A stretch of 64,000 nt of DNA. It comes from Paraconexibacter antarcticus (GTDB lineage Bacteria > Actinomycetota > Thermoleophilia > Solirubrobacterales > Solirubrobacteraceae). The stretch spans positions 4,344,514 through 4,408,513 of the forward strand of contig NZ_CP098502.1 of NCBI RefSeq assembly GCF_024220175.1, read 5' to 3'. How positions within the stretch are numbered: position 1 is the stretch's first letter; every line of letters starts with the position of its first letter. The position numbers were made by a program, and so were the translations under genes. Below are positions 43,421 through 51,353 of the stretch, in pieces. The notes under the pieces are model-generated. The model ran no database searches. It had not been told where the DNA came from and saw nothing but the letters and a program-made list of their open reading frames with translations.

Positions 43421-43807
43421 ATGGCTGACGTGACCGGGCTGCAGATCGCGGCGCAGCGAAAGCGCGCCGACACCATCGCGCGCGCGACAACAGCCGTGAG
43501 CGAGATGGCCGCCGAAGGCGCCGAGATCACCTTCCAGCAGGTCGCCAGACGCGCGGGCGTCTCGCGCCAGTGGCTCTACGGCCAACCCGCACTCCGCGCA
43601 CAGATCGAGGACCTCCGCGACCGCCCGCGCCGCGGCGTTCCCGCGCGCGAGCGGTCAAGCGAGGCATCGCTGCACCAGCGGCTGCGGACCCTGGCCGACG
43701 AGAACCGGGGGCTGCGCGAGGAGAACCGCGACCTCAAGCACGAGCTCGCGATCGTCTACGGAACGCAGCGCGCGCCGGCCTCGCCGAGCGTCCCGACGAT
43801 CGAGTAA
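43421..43807 (+). CDS. Tn554 TnpC-like protein (DUF6262 type)
   Basis: The 128-residue product has ITFQQVARRAGVSRQWLYGQPALRAQIEDLR, a HTH-like segment, followed by a coiled coil (LRTLADENRGLREENRDLKHELAIVYG). This pattern is typical of TnpC-like accessory proteins that orient transposition of Tn554-type elements. It overlaps the end of the tnpB frame by eight bases. It appears intact although tnpB is broken. Confidence 0.82.
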   Translation: MADVTGLQIAAQRKRADTIARATTAVSEMAAEGAEITFQQVARRAGVSRQWLYGQPALRAQIEDLRDRPRRGVPARERSSEASLHQRLRTLADENRGLREENRDLKHELAIVYGTQRAPASPSVPTIE

Positions 43808-43830
43808 CCGCCGGGACACCTCCGATGCCT

Positions 43831-44348
43831 CTACGCCGCAACCGCGTCCGCGTCCGCGGTCTCGGCCTGCGGAGCGCGGCGCACGGCGTCCTCGATCCGG
43901 TTGGCGAGCCGGTCGATCAGACCGGCGCACGCCTCGACGATCGCGAGGTCCTGCTCGTTCTCGCTCCACGATGCGATGTACGGAATCGAGTAGCCGGAGG
44001 TATCGATGCCGAGCCCGGCGACCACGCTCAGAGCGATCGACTCAACGACCAGTTCCTCCTGCGAATACGTCAGTGAGGTCTCGTCGAGCTCGGCGGCCTG
44101 GCGCAGCAGCGCGTGCGAAAGCTCGTGCACGAACGTCTTGACCTGATGGTTCATCGAGCTGCGCTCGCTCAGCGAAATGATCCGCAGCTCCGGCATGAAG
44201 CAGCCACCGCACCCATCGGGATGCGGCTCGACCACCAGCGTGCAGCCAAGCTCGGCGGCCAGCGCAACGAGCCGCGGGAATGCCCACGCCAAGCTGTCGC
44301 CCTCCAGCGGCTCGATCGGCGGATCCAGCTGGAGTTCCCCCGGTTTCG
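43831..44348 (-). pseudogene. Second ArdC-like fragment, truncated by IS3
   Basis: The frame encodes only the C-terminal metallopeptidase-like domain of an ArdC homologue: QVKTFVHELSHALLRQAAEL (HExxH), SYSIPYIASW-type region (GYSIPYIASWSENEQDLAIVEACAGLIDRLANRIEDAV). It is clearly paralogous to 37729-38499 but not identical. Its 5' part ends at the left end of the IS3 element at 44349, and no N-terminal domain is found beyond that IS. An ATG contributed by the IS edge could allow translation of the fragment. Confidence 0.75.
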
Positions 44349-44395
44349 TGGACATCTGATGGCTGAGGTTGCTCAGCCCGAGAGGATGTCTGCAT

Positions 44396-44686
44396 ATGCC
44401 CAAGGTCCCGCCGTACTCGTTGGAATTCCGCCTGGAGGCCGTTCGGCTCCTGCGGTCCAGCGGCCGCACCGTCCCGCAGCTGGCGAAGGAGCTCGGAGTC
44501 TCGGAAGGGTCGCTGCGCAGCTGGCGCGAGCAGCTTGACGCTGACGAAGGTCGCTCGGAGGGCCTGAGCACCAGCGAGCGCGAGGAGCTGCGGCGCCTGC
44601 GCAAGGAGAACCGGATCCTCGCGGAGGAGCGTGAGATCCTAAAAAAAGCAGCGGCCTTCTTCGTGGCAGAGAACAAGAACCGGTGA
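44396..44686 (+). CDS. IS3-family transposase OrfA
   Basis: This protein of about 96 residues has FRLEAVRLLRSSGRTVPQLAKELGVSEGSLRSWREQ (HTH) and a leucine-zipper tail (LRRLRKENRILAEEREILKKAAAFF). The sequence CTAAAAAAAGC at about 44639-44649 near its end is a classic -1 slippery site giving the OrfAB fusion. Confidence 0.92.
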   Translation: MPKVPPYSLEFRLEAVRLLRSSGRTVPQLAKELGVSEGSLRSWREQLDADEGRSEGLSTSEREELRRLRKENRILAEEREILKKAAAFFVAENKNR

Positions 44687-45621
44687 TCGCCTTCCGGTTC
44701 GTTCTGGCGAACAAGGCCTGCCACTCGATCAGCCTGATGTGCCGTGTGCTCGCGGTCTCGCGCTCGGGCTATCACGCCTGGATCGTTCGGCCGCCGTCGG
44801 CCCGGGCCGTCGCTGACGCGGCGCTCACCGACCAGATCTCGGTCATCCACACGGACGCGCTGAAGACCTATGGCTCCCCGCGGATCCATGCCGAGCTGCG
44901 GCTGCAGCACGACGTTCTGGTCGGCCGCAAACGCGTGGAGCGGCTGATGCGCAACGCCGGCCTCTCGGGCCTGCACAAACGACGGCGCGGACGCACCACG
45001 ATCCGCGTGCAGGGCGTGCGGACCGCACCCGATCTGGTGGAGCGCGACTTCAACCCGACCCGGATCAACCAGCTGTGGGTCGCCGACATCACCTACATCC
45101 GCACGTGGGAAGGGTGGCTCTACCTGGCGTCGGTGATGGACTGCTACAGCCGCCGGATCGTCGGCTGGGCGATGGCCGATCACATGCGCGCCGAGCTCGT
45201 CATCGACGCGCTGGAGATGGCCGTCGCCAGGCGCCGGCCCGACGGGCGGCCGATACATCACAGCGACCAGGGCGGGCAATACACGTCTCTGATCTTCACC
45301 CAGCGCTGCCGCAGCGTGGACATCGACATCTCGATGGGATCCAAGGGCGACTGCTACGACAACGCCGCGATGGAGAGCTTCCACGCGAGCCTGAAGAAGG
45401 ACCTCATCCACCGCCGCTCGTGGCCGACCAAGACCGAGGCGCGAACAGCGGTGTTCGGCTACATCGAGACGTTCTACAACCGCCGCCGACGCCACTCCCG
45501 CCTCGGGATGCTCAGCCCCGTGGACTACGAGAACACCCCTCTACGCGATACGGGAACGGCTTTCTCCCCCTCCCCCGACCAGACCCTGTTGACTACAACA
45601 ACGGCCGCTCACGCGGCCTAA
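44683..45621 (+). CDS. IS3-family transposase OrfB
   Basis: The 312-residue catalytic subunit has SGYHAWIVR and TYGSPRIHAELRLQHDV in the HTH_21 region, LWVADITYIRTWEG (first D), IHHSDQGGQYTSL (second D) and DNAAMESFHASLKKDLI (E). It is intact and of usual length. The family differs from the IS3 at 41049 by clear sequence divergence. Confidence 0.93.
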   Translation: MIAFRFVLANKACHSISLMCRVLAVSRSGYHAWIVRPPSARAVADAALTDQISVIHTDALKTYGSPRIHAELRLQHDVLVGRKRVERLMRNAGLSGLHKRRRGRTTIRVQGVRTAPDLVERDFNPTRINQLWVADITYIRTWEGWLYLASVMDCYSRRIVGWAMADHMRAELVIDALEMAVARRRPDGRPIHHSDQGGQYTSLIFTQRCRSVDIDISMGSKGDCYDNAAMESFHASLKKDLIHRRSWPTKTEARTAVFGYIETFYNRRRRHSRLGMLSPVDYENTPLRDTGTAFSPSPDQTLLTTTTAAHAA

Positions 45622-45774
45622 CCCCGACCTGTCCACCAGACCGGGGGACTTCCATCGTTTGGCCTGCCGGCCGGGGCGTGGAACGACGCTCAGCGGCGCG
45701 GCGCGCAACGTCTTGGGTTGATGTCGACCACCACCTAAGAAGCTGTCTCAATACCTGCGTAGGCTGTCGCGGGG

Positions 45775-46239
45775 ATGGCGCGGACGTGGTTGCAGATCAA
45801 GGTCGACCTGGTCGGTGGGCGTGGAGTGCGGTGTCGTCCCTCGCCGGGTCGGATCTTCATCGTTGGTCCGGGGCACACGTTTCAGCAGTTCGCGGATGCG
45901 ATCAACTCCGCGTTCGCGCGGTGGGACCTTTCGCATCTGCATAACTTCGAGCTCGCGGACGAGCGGCTGATCGGCTACCCCGACGACTCGTTCGGCCCGG
46001 AGATGACGTGGCTTGACCACGCGAAGCTGAAGGTCGCGCGGGAGCTGAAGCCCGGTGATGAGTTTGAGTACGTCTTTGACTTCGGCGACAACTGGCAGCA
46101 CCACTGCACCGTGCTTCCAGAGAAGGCCGACCCCGCCGAGGAGTACGGGCCGGTGCCCCCGGGCCCGGTGGCGATCTGGGGGTGGGGCTCGATCCCCGAT
46201 CAGTACGGCCGTCGCGCCTTCGATGACGATGGTGAGTGA
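45775..46239 (+). CDS. Plasmid pRiA4b ORF-3-like protein
   Basis: The 154-residue product has the family blocks VGPGHTFQQFADAINSAFARWDLSHLHNFEL, DDSFGPEMTW and GDEFEYVFDFGDNWQHHCTVLP. The family is common on plasmids and IS elements; its role is unknown. It starts 36 bases inside the IS terminus and converges on the transposase, so it is a passenger. Length is somewhat shorter than many family members, but the core fold is complete. Confidence 0.85.
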   Translation: MARTWLQIKVDLVGGRGVRCRPSPGRIFIVGPGHTFQQFADAINSAFARWDLSHLHNFELADERLIGYPDDSFGPEMTWLDHAKLKVARELKPGDEFEYVFDFGDNWQHHCTVLPEKADPAEEYGPVPPGPVAIWGWGSIPDQYGRRAFDDDGE

Positions 46240-46242
46240 CCG

Positions 46243-47041
46243 TCACTCAGCGAGCTTGCGCTGGCAGACCACGGCGCAGCCGAGCAGCATGAACGCCAGG
46301 TGCAGCTCACCGGAGCGTTCGTAGCGGATCCGCAGCCGGCGCAGGTTGTGCAGCCACGCGAAGGTCCGCTCGACGACCCAGCGCTCGCGGCCCAGGTGTG
46401 AGCCGTGCTCGACCCCGCGACGGGCGATGACCGGCTTCACGCCGCGTTTCCACAGTTCGCGGCGGTACTTGTCGTGGTCATAGCCGCGGTCGGCGAGGAC
46501 CTTGTCGGGGCGGGTCCTGGGGCGGCCGACCTTCCCGCGGACCGGGCCGACGCCGTCGACGAGCGGCAGCAACTGGGTGACGTCGTTGCGGTTGCCGCCG
46601 GTCAGGCTGATCGCCAGCGGAATGCCGTGACTGTCGGTCAGCAGGTGGTGCTTTGACCCGGTGCGGGCACGGTCAACCGGCGAGGGCCCGGTCAAGGCCC
46701 CCTTGAAGAGCACGGACATGGCTGCCGTCGACAACCCCGGTGGACCAGTCGATCCGCCCGGCGGTGTTCAGTCGGCGCAGCAGTTCCTGATGGAGTCGGT
46801 GGAACACCCCGGCGGCCTGCCACTCGGCCAGGCGGCGGTGCGCGGTCGCCGGCGAGCAGCCGACCTCACGGGGCAGATGCTGCCACGCGATCCCGGTGAA
46901 CAACACGAACACGATCGCGTTGAAGCACACCCGATCATCCACGCGCGGCCGCCCGCCCCGAGGATCAGGTCGGTGCACCGGAAGCAGCGGTGCCGCGACC
47001 TCCCAAAGCTCGTCGCGGACCTTCCACATCGACGCGGCCAC
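46243..47041 (-). CDS. IS5-family (IS427-type) transposase, two frames
   Basis: Frame 1 (47041-46673) encodes the N-terminal part with GGRPRVDDRVCFNAIVFVLFTGIAWQHLP and IDWSTGVVDGSHVRAL (first D). Frame 2 (46734-46243) continues with DRARTGSKHHLLTDSHGIPLA, VLADRGYDHDKYRREL (second D) and WVVERTFAWLHNLRRL (E). The frames overlap across CTTCAAGGGGGCC near 46700-46715. They differ by +1 (equivalently -2), whereas programmed -1 slippage is usual for this group, so either an unusual recoding or an indel is involved. Confidence 0.8.
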
Positions 47042-47136
47042 CAGCCACCTCCACAGCCAGGGTTATGTCTCCCTGGCTACGTTCGCCACGCCGCCCCCAA
47101 GCCCTCCCCGCCGAGGTATTGAGACAGCTTCTAAGC

Positions 47137-48732
47137 CTCGATCCACCGTTCGCCCCTGCGGTCGGCCGCGTCAGCGGCCGAGTGGGTCAGCTCGGAGTGG
47201 CGGCGCGGGTGATCGAGCGCGCTGAGGGACTCGGCGTGCGGGTGGGGCCAGTTGAGGCCGTCGCGCCAGCGTGATTGCGGCCGGTGGCGGGCAGGCCGAG
47301 GCCGGCAGTGCTGCGGCTGATTATCGTCGGTGGCCGGCGAGTGTCAGGTGGGTGGCGGGAGCGCCCGGATGTGCTGTAGGGCGGTGAGGAAGTCGTGGGC
47401 CCAGGGCCAGCGGGCGGGCATCCGCAGCAGCGTTTTGCGGCCGCTGCGGGCGAGTCGTCCGGGGATCGTGAGCAGCCTGCGGCGGAGGGTCCGCGCGGTG
47501 CGGGTGGTGGCGTCGGGGAGGGCGATCTTCTGGGTCCAGCGCAGCAGGTTGTGCGCGATCGCGGCGATGACGGTCCAGGCGGCGTTGGCGTTGTACTTGC
47601 CCGAAGGGAAGTGCGCGAGCGCTTGGTCTTTGAGGTCGCGGATCGCGAGCTCAACGACGGCGTGCTGGCGATGCTCGGCCTCGACAATCTGGAGGTCGTC
47701 GGTGCGGTTGGTGGCGAACGGGTAGTGCTCCCAACTCGGGAGCAACTCGCCCTGCTGGGAGAGCGTGCGAACCCGCCTGACGATCATCCGAAAGTCGCCG
47801 ATCGTCGTCTCGGCGATCTGCGCGATCGACGTCTTGGGGTAGTCCTCCAACGTGGCCCAGGCGTCCTCGGGAATCGCTTCTACGAGCGCGCGAACATGGG
47901 GCTGCATGCGGATCCCGATCGAGAACTGCCAGCCGGCCCGGTCAAGCCGCACGAACGTCTTCTTCGCCCAGAACCCCGAGTCGGTGCGCATGAGCTTCTG
48001 GCCGGTGGCGCCGGCGCGGTCAACGCGGGCGATGAGCTCCTCGCAGAAGCGGAGCATGCCGCGGGAGGTGTTCGCCGAGCCCTTTCGCAGCCGGATGTGG
48101 AGGACCTCACCGGTGTCCGCGCGGGTCGCCAGGAGTGGGTGGTAGCCGAGCTGGCGGGTGTAGCCGTAGCCCGCGCCCTGCTTCTTGTAGCCGTGGACCT
48201 CACCGACGAACGAATCAACGTCGATCACCAGCCGCTGATCGCCCGGGCCGGCGCCCGCCGCCCACGCGCGTTCAAGCGCGAGGCCGAGCACCCGGTCCAG
48301 CTGCCTGACGTGCCCGAACGTGAACGCCCGCAGGAACGTCCCCAAGGTCGAGGGCGCCGCAACACGATGCCCGAGCACCGCCGCGGTCTGCCCCGACCGA
48401 AGCAGGTCGCAGTCATCGATGCAGTCCGCGCCGAGAACCATCGCCGAGCACATCGTCATGACCTTCCGGCCCGGGTTCGCCGCGCCCGGACGGTCGCCGA
48501 GATCAACACAATCGTCGACCAGCGCCTCCAGGCCGAGGCGGCCGGCGAGCAGTGCCGGGAGCATCACGCCCGCGTTCGCCACCGCCCGCGCATCATCGAA
48601 CACCACGACCGCCGACTCGTTCACCATGAGGGTGACCTCCTGAGCAGAGCCGCGACAGGCGCAATCTGTCGCTTTCAAGCCCTGCTTGGGAGGTCACTTA
48701 AGCGAACCGTCCGGCGGAACGGTGGATCAAGG
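47137..48732 (-). mobile_element. IS1380-family element, 1596 bp
   Basis: CCTCGATCCACCGTTC (47137-47152) and GAACGGTGGATCAAGG (48717-48732) form a 16-bp terminal inverted repeat with one mismatch. The right flank is CTAAG (48733-48737). The left CTAAG is split by the IS5-like insertion (CTAA at 45735-45738, G at 47136). This gives a 5-bp target duplication once the younger element is removed. It contains one transposase gene. The 200 bases between the left end and the gene's stop hold no recognised gene. Confidence 0.85.
47344..48627 (-). CDS. IS1380-family transposase
   Basis: The 427-residue DDE transposase has GLEALVDDCVDLG, LVIDVDSFVGEVHGYKKQGAGYGYTRQLGYHPLLA (first D), LMRTDSGFWAKKTFVRL (second D), and ELAIRDLKDQALAHFPSGKYNANAAWTVIAAIAHNLLRW (E region), all characteristic of IS1380. 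ATG 48627 follows AGGAGG with eight-base spacing. It appears intact. Confidence 0.93.
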   Translation of the reverse strand: MVNESAVVVFDDARAVANAGVMLPALLAGRLGLEALVDDCVDLGDRPGAANPGRKVMTMCSAMVLGADCIDDCDLLRSGQTAAVLGHRVAAPSTLGTFLRAFTFGHVRQLDRVLGLALERAWAAGAGPGDQRLVIDVDSFVGEVHGYKKQGAGYGYTRQLGYHPLLATRADTGEVLHIRLRKGSANTSRGMLRFCEELIARVDRAGATGQKLMRTDSGFWAKKTFVRLDRAGWQFSIGIRMQPHVRALVEAIPEDAWATLEDYPKTSIAQIAETTIGDFRMIVRRVRTLSQQGELLPSWEHYPFATNRTDDLQIVEAEHRQHAVVELAIRDLKDQALAHFPSGKYNANAAWTVIAAIAHNLLRWTQKIALPDATTRTARTLRRRLLTIPGRLARSGRKTLLRMPARWPWAHDFLTALQHIRALPPPT

Positions 48733-48834
48733 CTAAGACCGCACGGTGCCCTGAGTTCGATCTATGGCGTCCGCGGCACGAGGCCTGGCTCGACGCGGCC
48801 TAAGCTCGCAGCACTGCGAGCTGGCGCTGGAGCC

Positions 48835-49332
48835 TTACGAGCGGCGGGGTGCGATTTCTGGCGCGGGTGGTTCGTTAGACGGGTACCGCTGCCTGATTTC
48901 GGCGAGTTGCTCGCGCGTGTCGCCGGCGTCGAAGACCGGAACGCCGAGCAGGTCCAATGCTCTAGCCGTGTAGGGGACAACGTTTCTGATCCTTGACAAG
49001 GCTTGCCGCACGTACGCCGGCGGGTCCGACGAGTCCACCCAGAGCGGCATACGGATGCCGGGAGCTCGCCACTCGATCTTCAACATCGACGACCGCCGAT
49101 TGACAGGGTCAGACGGCAACCACTCGAACACTTCGAAGTCCGACCTACCCCCGAAGTCCCTGAAAGCAACTGCAGCGCACGCGAGTTCGAGCGCGTTGGT
49201 GAGAGATGTGCCTTCATTGTCGTCGAGCTCACCGAGTACCACGCCGAGCCCCGGCGCCACCATCGCGTGACATGTGCTCAGCGTGCTCGCGAAACCGTGG
49301 AATCGGAGAATGAACTCGTCGAAGTTCGTCAT
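48835..49332 (-). CDS. Hypothetical protein paired with GIY-YIG-like gene
   Basis: The 165-residue product starts at an ATG overlapping the upstream stop (ATGA). It has ALELACAAVAFRDFGGRSDFEVFEWLPSD and WVDSSDPPAYVRQALSRIRNVVPYTARALDLLGVPVFD, mixed alpha/beta without known motifs. The tight coupling to the GIY-YIG-like protein suggests the two act together, perhaps as nuclease and partner. No family recognised. Confidence 0.65.
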   Translation of the reverse strand: MTNFDEFILRFHGFASTLSTCHAMVAPGLGVVLGELDDNEGTSLTNALELACAAVAFRDFGGRSDFEVFEWLPSDPVNRRSSMLKIEWRAPGIRMPLWVDSSDPPAYVRQALSRIRNVVPYTARALDLLGVPVFDAGDTREQLAEIRQRYPSNEPPAPEIAPRRS

Positions 49333-49925
49333 AGGTCGCCTCCTACCGCGCGCCGGACAGTCGGCAGGTCATTGAGCGCGGTCATCTCGGCTGCGGTCTC
49401 GATCTTCAGACCGCCGAGGCGAAGCGCGATCTTGATTGCCGGCAAGATTCGATTCTCGAGGTCTGCTTTTGCATCGCTACTCGAAGGACCACCGTAGTTG
49501 GAAGTGTTGTCCCCGGCGCGACGGCGAAGGTAAGCGGACTGGTCAACGACATCGTGGATGAGACGCTCGAGGTAACCCGTCTCGGCGTTGTCGAATGCCC
49601 GAGTTACTCGACGGATAAGGATGACCTGGTCCCACCATTCCGCGTCCCGGAAATGCTCATCGACCCGCTCAAGCAACGGCCGGGTTTGCACCGTGCCGGG
49701 GCGCGCGCTCACCTCACGGCTGCCGTCGCCGACCAGGCCGCTCAGGACGTACACGCCGAGAACACTCCACCGACTCGGCGGCAAATCGCGCTTGGCACCA
49801 TACGTTTGCCTCGCACAGATCGCGGCTTCGATCTCGACTCCCTCGAAGCGCACGATGATCGGATGCGTAGCCGCTGGCGGGAACCGCACCAGCGCGACAG
49901 GCGGATGTTCGTCGATCTCACTCAT
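49329..49925 (-). CDS. GIY-YIG-like nuclease domain protein
   Basis: The 198-residue product has SVLGVYVLSGLVGDGSREVSARPGTVQTRPLLERVDEHFRDAEWWDQVILIRRVTRAFDNAETGYLERLIHDVV. The GVYVL strand, the PG-x-R-L-x-x-H helix and the downstream E in YLERL follow the pattern of the GIY-YIG nuclease family found in mobile-element proteins. The second motif Tyr is replaced by Ser, so activity is uncertain. It begins a two-gene operon; a 195-base divergent promoter region separates it from the secreted-protein gene. Confidence 0.65.
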   Translation of the reverse strand: MSEIDEHPPVALVRFPPAATHPIIVRFEGVEIEAAICARQTYGAKRDLPPSRWSVLGVYVLSGLVGDGSREVSARPGTVQTRPLLERVDEHFRDAEWWDQVILIRRVTRAFDNAETGYLERLIHDVVDQSAYLRRRAGDNTSNYGGPSSSDAKADLENRILPAIKIALRLGGLKIETAAEMTALNDLPTVRRAVGGDL

Positions 49926-50120
49926 TCGTTAGAGCGCAAATGGACGCCGAGCGCACCATTTCCGCCAGCGGCAGGCTACTCCGCCCTCGAGACCGGGTCG
50001 CGCCCACGGCGGCTGGGGGAAAATCGCAAGGCGGCAGACGCGGCACCGCGGCGAGGCCACACCGACAACATCCGTCCGGCTTCGCGCGCGCCGGAAGGTC
50101 GTATTGCCGACACCACGCGA

Positions 50121-50816
50121 GTGCGTCACCTTTGCATCGCCCCATTTCTCGCGGCATTCTGCATCAGCGGTCTGACCGCTGTAGCTTCGGCGGACGGGCC
50201 GTTCGAGCCGAACGAGACCGCGCTGATGATCGCCGCTCCGCTGACCGCGCCACGCGTTGATGCGAGCCTTGAGACTCCCCAGGATGAAGACTGGTACCTG
50301 CTGCAGCCTCAAGGAGTGCGGCAGGTCGGGATCATCGCCGGTCTCATCGCTGGCTGCGACAAGTCGTACGGCTCGGTGACCTTCGACCTCCTGGATCCCG
50401 ACGGCGGCGGCAGCCTCCCCTTCGCGTCGATGAAGGTCGGATACAGCTACGCGACACCCGACGCACCGGTGACGATCGACACCGCCTCATTCACCTCCGA
50501 CGTTGGCCGTCGCTACTACCTCCACGTCACGCAGTCCGGTTGCCCAGGCGCTCGCTACTCGTTTGCGATCGCGCCGGCCGGTGTCCTCGGCACGCGTCTT
50601 GCGCCGACGGAACAGTGCTCGGCCGCTCGCAAGCACGCGGCCAACGCGCGGGTGAAGCTAAAGCGGTACCAGGCAGCGCGCAAGAAGGCCCAGGGCTCGC
50701 GGCGTCGCGAGCTAGGCGACAAGATCCAGCTGCAGTCCCAGCAGGTTGCGAAGTCCGCGGCGCAGGCAGTCACGACCTGCGCCCGGCGCGCCCTCACAGG
50801 CTACCCCTGGGAGTGA
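50121..50816 (+). CDS. Secreted protein with C-terminal coiled coil
   Basis: The 231-residue product, starting with GTG 50121, has a signal peptide (RHLCIAPFLAAFCISGLTAVASA) with cleavage near ASADG. A beta-rich domain follows (DEDWYLLQPQGVRQVGIIAGL ... YYLHVTQSGCPGARYSFAIAP) like pre-peptidase C-terminal/carbohydrate-binding folds. It ends in a Lys/Arg/Ala-rich helix (ARKHAANARVKLKRYQAARKKAQG). It is exported. It may be cell-wall associated; function unknown. Confidence 0.7.
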   Translation: MRHLCIAPFLAAFCISGLTAVASADGPFEPNETALMIAAPLTAPRVDASLETPQDEDWYLLQPQGVRQVGIIAGLIAGCDKSYGSVTFDLLDPDGGGSLPFASMKVGYSYATPDAPVTIDTASFTSDVGRRYYLHVTQSGCPGARYSFAIAPAGVLGTRLAPTEQCSAARKHAANARVKLKRYQAARKKAQGSRRRELGDKIQLQSQQVAKSAAQAVTTCARRALTGYPWE

Positions 50817-50977
50817 CCCGTCGCAGAGTGTTGCCGCGACCATCACGACACGGCAGGCGGCACCTGTGCCGTCGTTGCATCCCTGCAAGCTCGCCACCGC
50901 TGACACCGAGGTGACCCGTGCGGTTTGGCGGCCTGAGCCAGGGCACGCCGGCTCGACGCGCGTGCACAACGCATCAC

Positions 50978-51054
50978 CAACTCGATTGCTGGAATCGAGT
51001 TGTCCTCTACGATCACGCAGACATGACCGACTCTTCGGATAACTAAGGGTTATC
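50978..51054. promoter_or_regulatory. Two inverted repeats in an AT-richer gap
   Basis: CAACTCGATT-GCTGG-AATCGAGTTG (50978-51002) is a perfect 10-bp dyad; GATAAC-TAAGG-GTTATC (51038-51054) is a second one 36 bases on. The 270-base interval between 50816 and 51087 has no gene I can support. The dyads could be a terminator for the secreted-protein gene, a recombination site, or operators. Undecided. Confidence 0.45.
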
Positions 51055-51086
51055 GCTAGTTGGGGCGTCGGCACCGCCTCGACGGC

Positions 51087-51353
51087 TCAGGTGTGGGCGG
51101 GGCAGGCCTTCGGCTTGCGACCGGGTGCCGAGGGGCGCGTCCATTCGTGGGCGCCACGTTCACACCAGAGCTGCTGCGTGCCGGTGGACTTCGTGCGGCT
51201 CGCTGCAGTTGACTTTGCTTGCGTGCGACCGCTCGTGGCGGGGGAAGGCGCCGGCGCTGCCGCCGGTTTGCTCGACGCGTTCGTGTCGTGTGGGTGGAGC
51301 ACGGCGAGCGCGCGGCGTAGCGCGCTTGTCAGGAGCTGGAGCGGAAAGAACAT
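51087..51353 (-). CDS. Small protein with WC-H...CPAH C-terminal motif
   Basis: The 88-residue product from ATG 51353 has a hydrophobic/basic N terminus (FFPLQLLTSALRRALAVLH) and an Ala/Ser/Pro linker. It ends LWCERGAHEWTRPSAPGRKPKACPAHT, a C...H...C...H arrangement seen in short zinc-ribbon-like tails of actinobacterial proteins. No good ribosome-binding site is visible. Function unknown. Confidence 0.5.
   Translation of the reverse strand: MFFPLQLLTSALRRALAVLHPHDTNASSKPAAAPAPSPATSGRTQAKSTAASRTKSTGTQQLWCERGAHEWTRPSAPGRKPKACPAHT

Larger units (their letters stand above)
39764..43428 (+). pseudogene. Tn554 TnpB-like recombinase, split by IS3 and a frameshift
   Basis: The N-terminal part (39764-41048) has several cysteine pairs (CAVRACPGRG, CIVSACRRS, CEVPACGFPP) and a core-binding domain. 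After the IS, 42359-43114 supplies LIETGLRSVDALRL, HQFRHTLGTRM and DHDSPQMTLRY (R, HxxR, Y). Removing the IS and one CTGA restores ...SSLVTDLKVFLDDVRLHD... in frame. A one-base loss near 43100-43105 (CCCGGCGGG where CCCGGGCGGG is expected) ends the frame early. The true C terminus with a CGLPLQQTCPHPNACLTC zinc motif continues in another frame to 43428. Confidence 0.82.
44349..45635 (+). mobile_element. Second IS3-family element
   Basis: Ends TGGACA (44349-44354) and TGTCCA (45630-45635) with imperfect extension are typical IS3 termini. It has orfA and orfB with an A7 slippery run between. The flanks are not a direct duplication (left ...TTCG, right CCAG...), although both flanks contain an ACCGGGGGA motif in opposite orientation. 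This suggests rearrangement or deletion after insertion. Confidence 0.82.
45739..47132. mobile_element. IS5-like element with a pRiA4b ORF-3 passenger, 1394 bp
   Basis: GAAGCTGTCTCAATACCT at the left end and its exact complement at the right end form an 18-bp perfect terminal inverted repeat, flanked by TAA on both sides (45736-45738 and 47133-47135), fitting the TNA target of the IS427 group. Inside are a leftward two-frame transposase and a rightward passenger gene. The right TAA abuts the left terminal repeat of the IS1380 element, so this IS landed in that element's target duplication. Confidence 0.9.

Noticed and set aside
45636-45735. Missing N-terminal part of the second ArdC-like gene right of the IS3 element
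   Set aside because: Translation of the minus strand here does not resemble ArdC; only a short ACCGGGGGA similarity is shared with the left flank, in inverted orientation.
47137-47343. C-terminal gene fragment ending near 47134
   Set aside because: A minus frame reads plausibly (ending RGERWIEA), but it lies inside the IS1380 borders and I cannot link it to a family.
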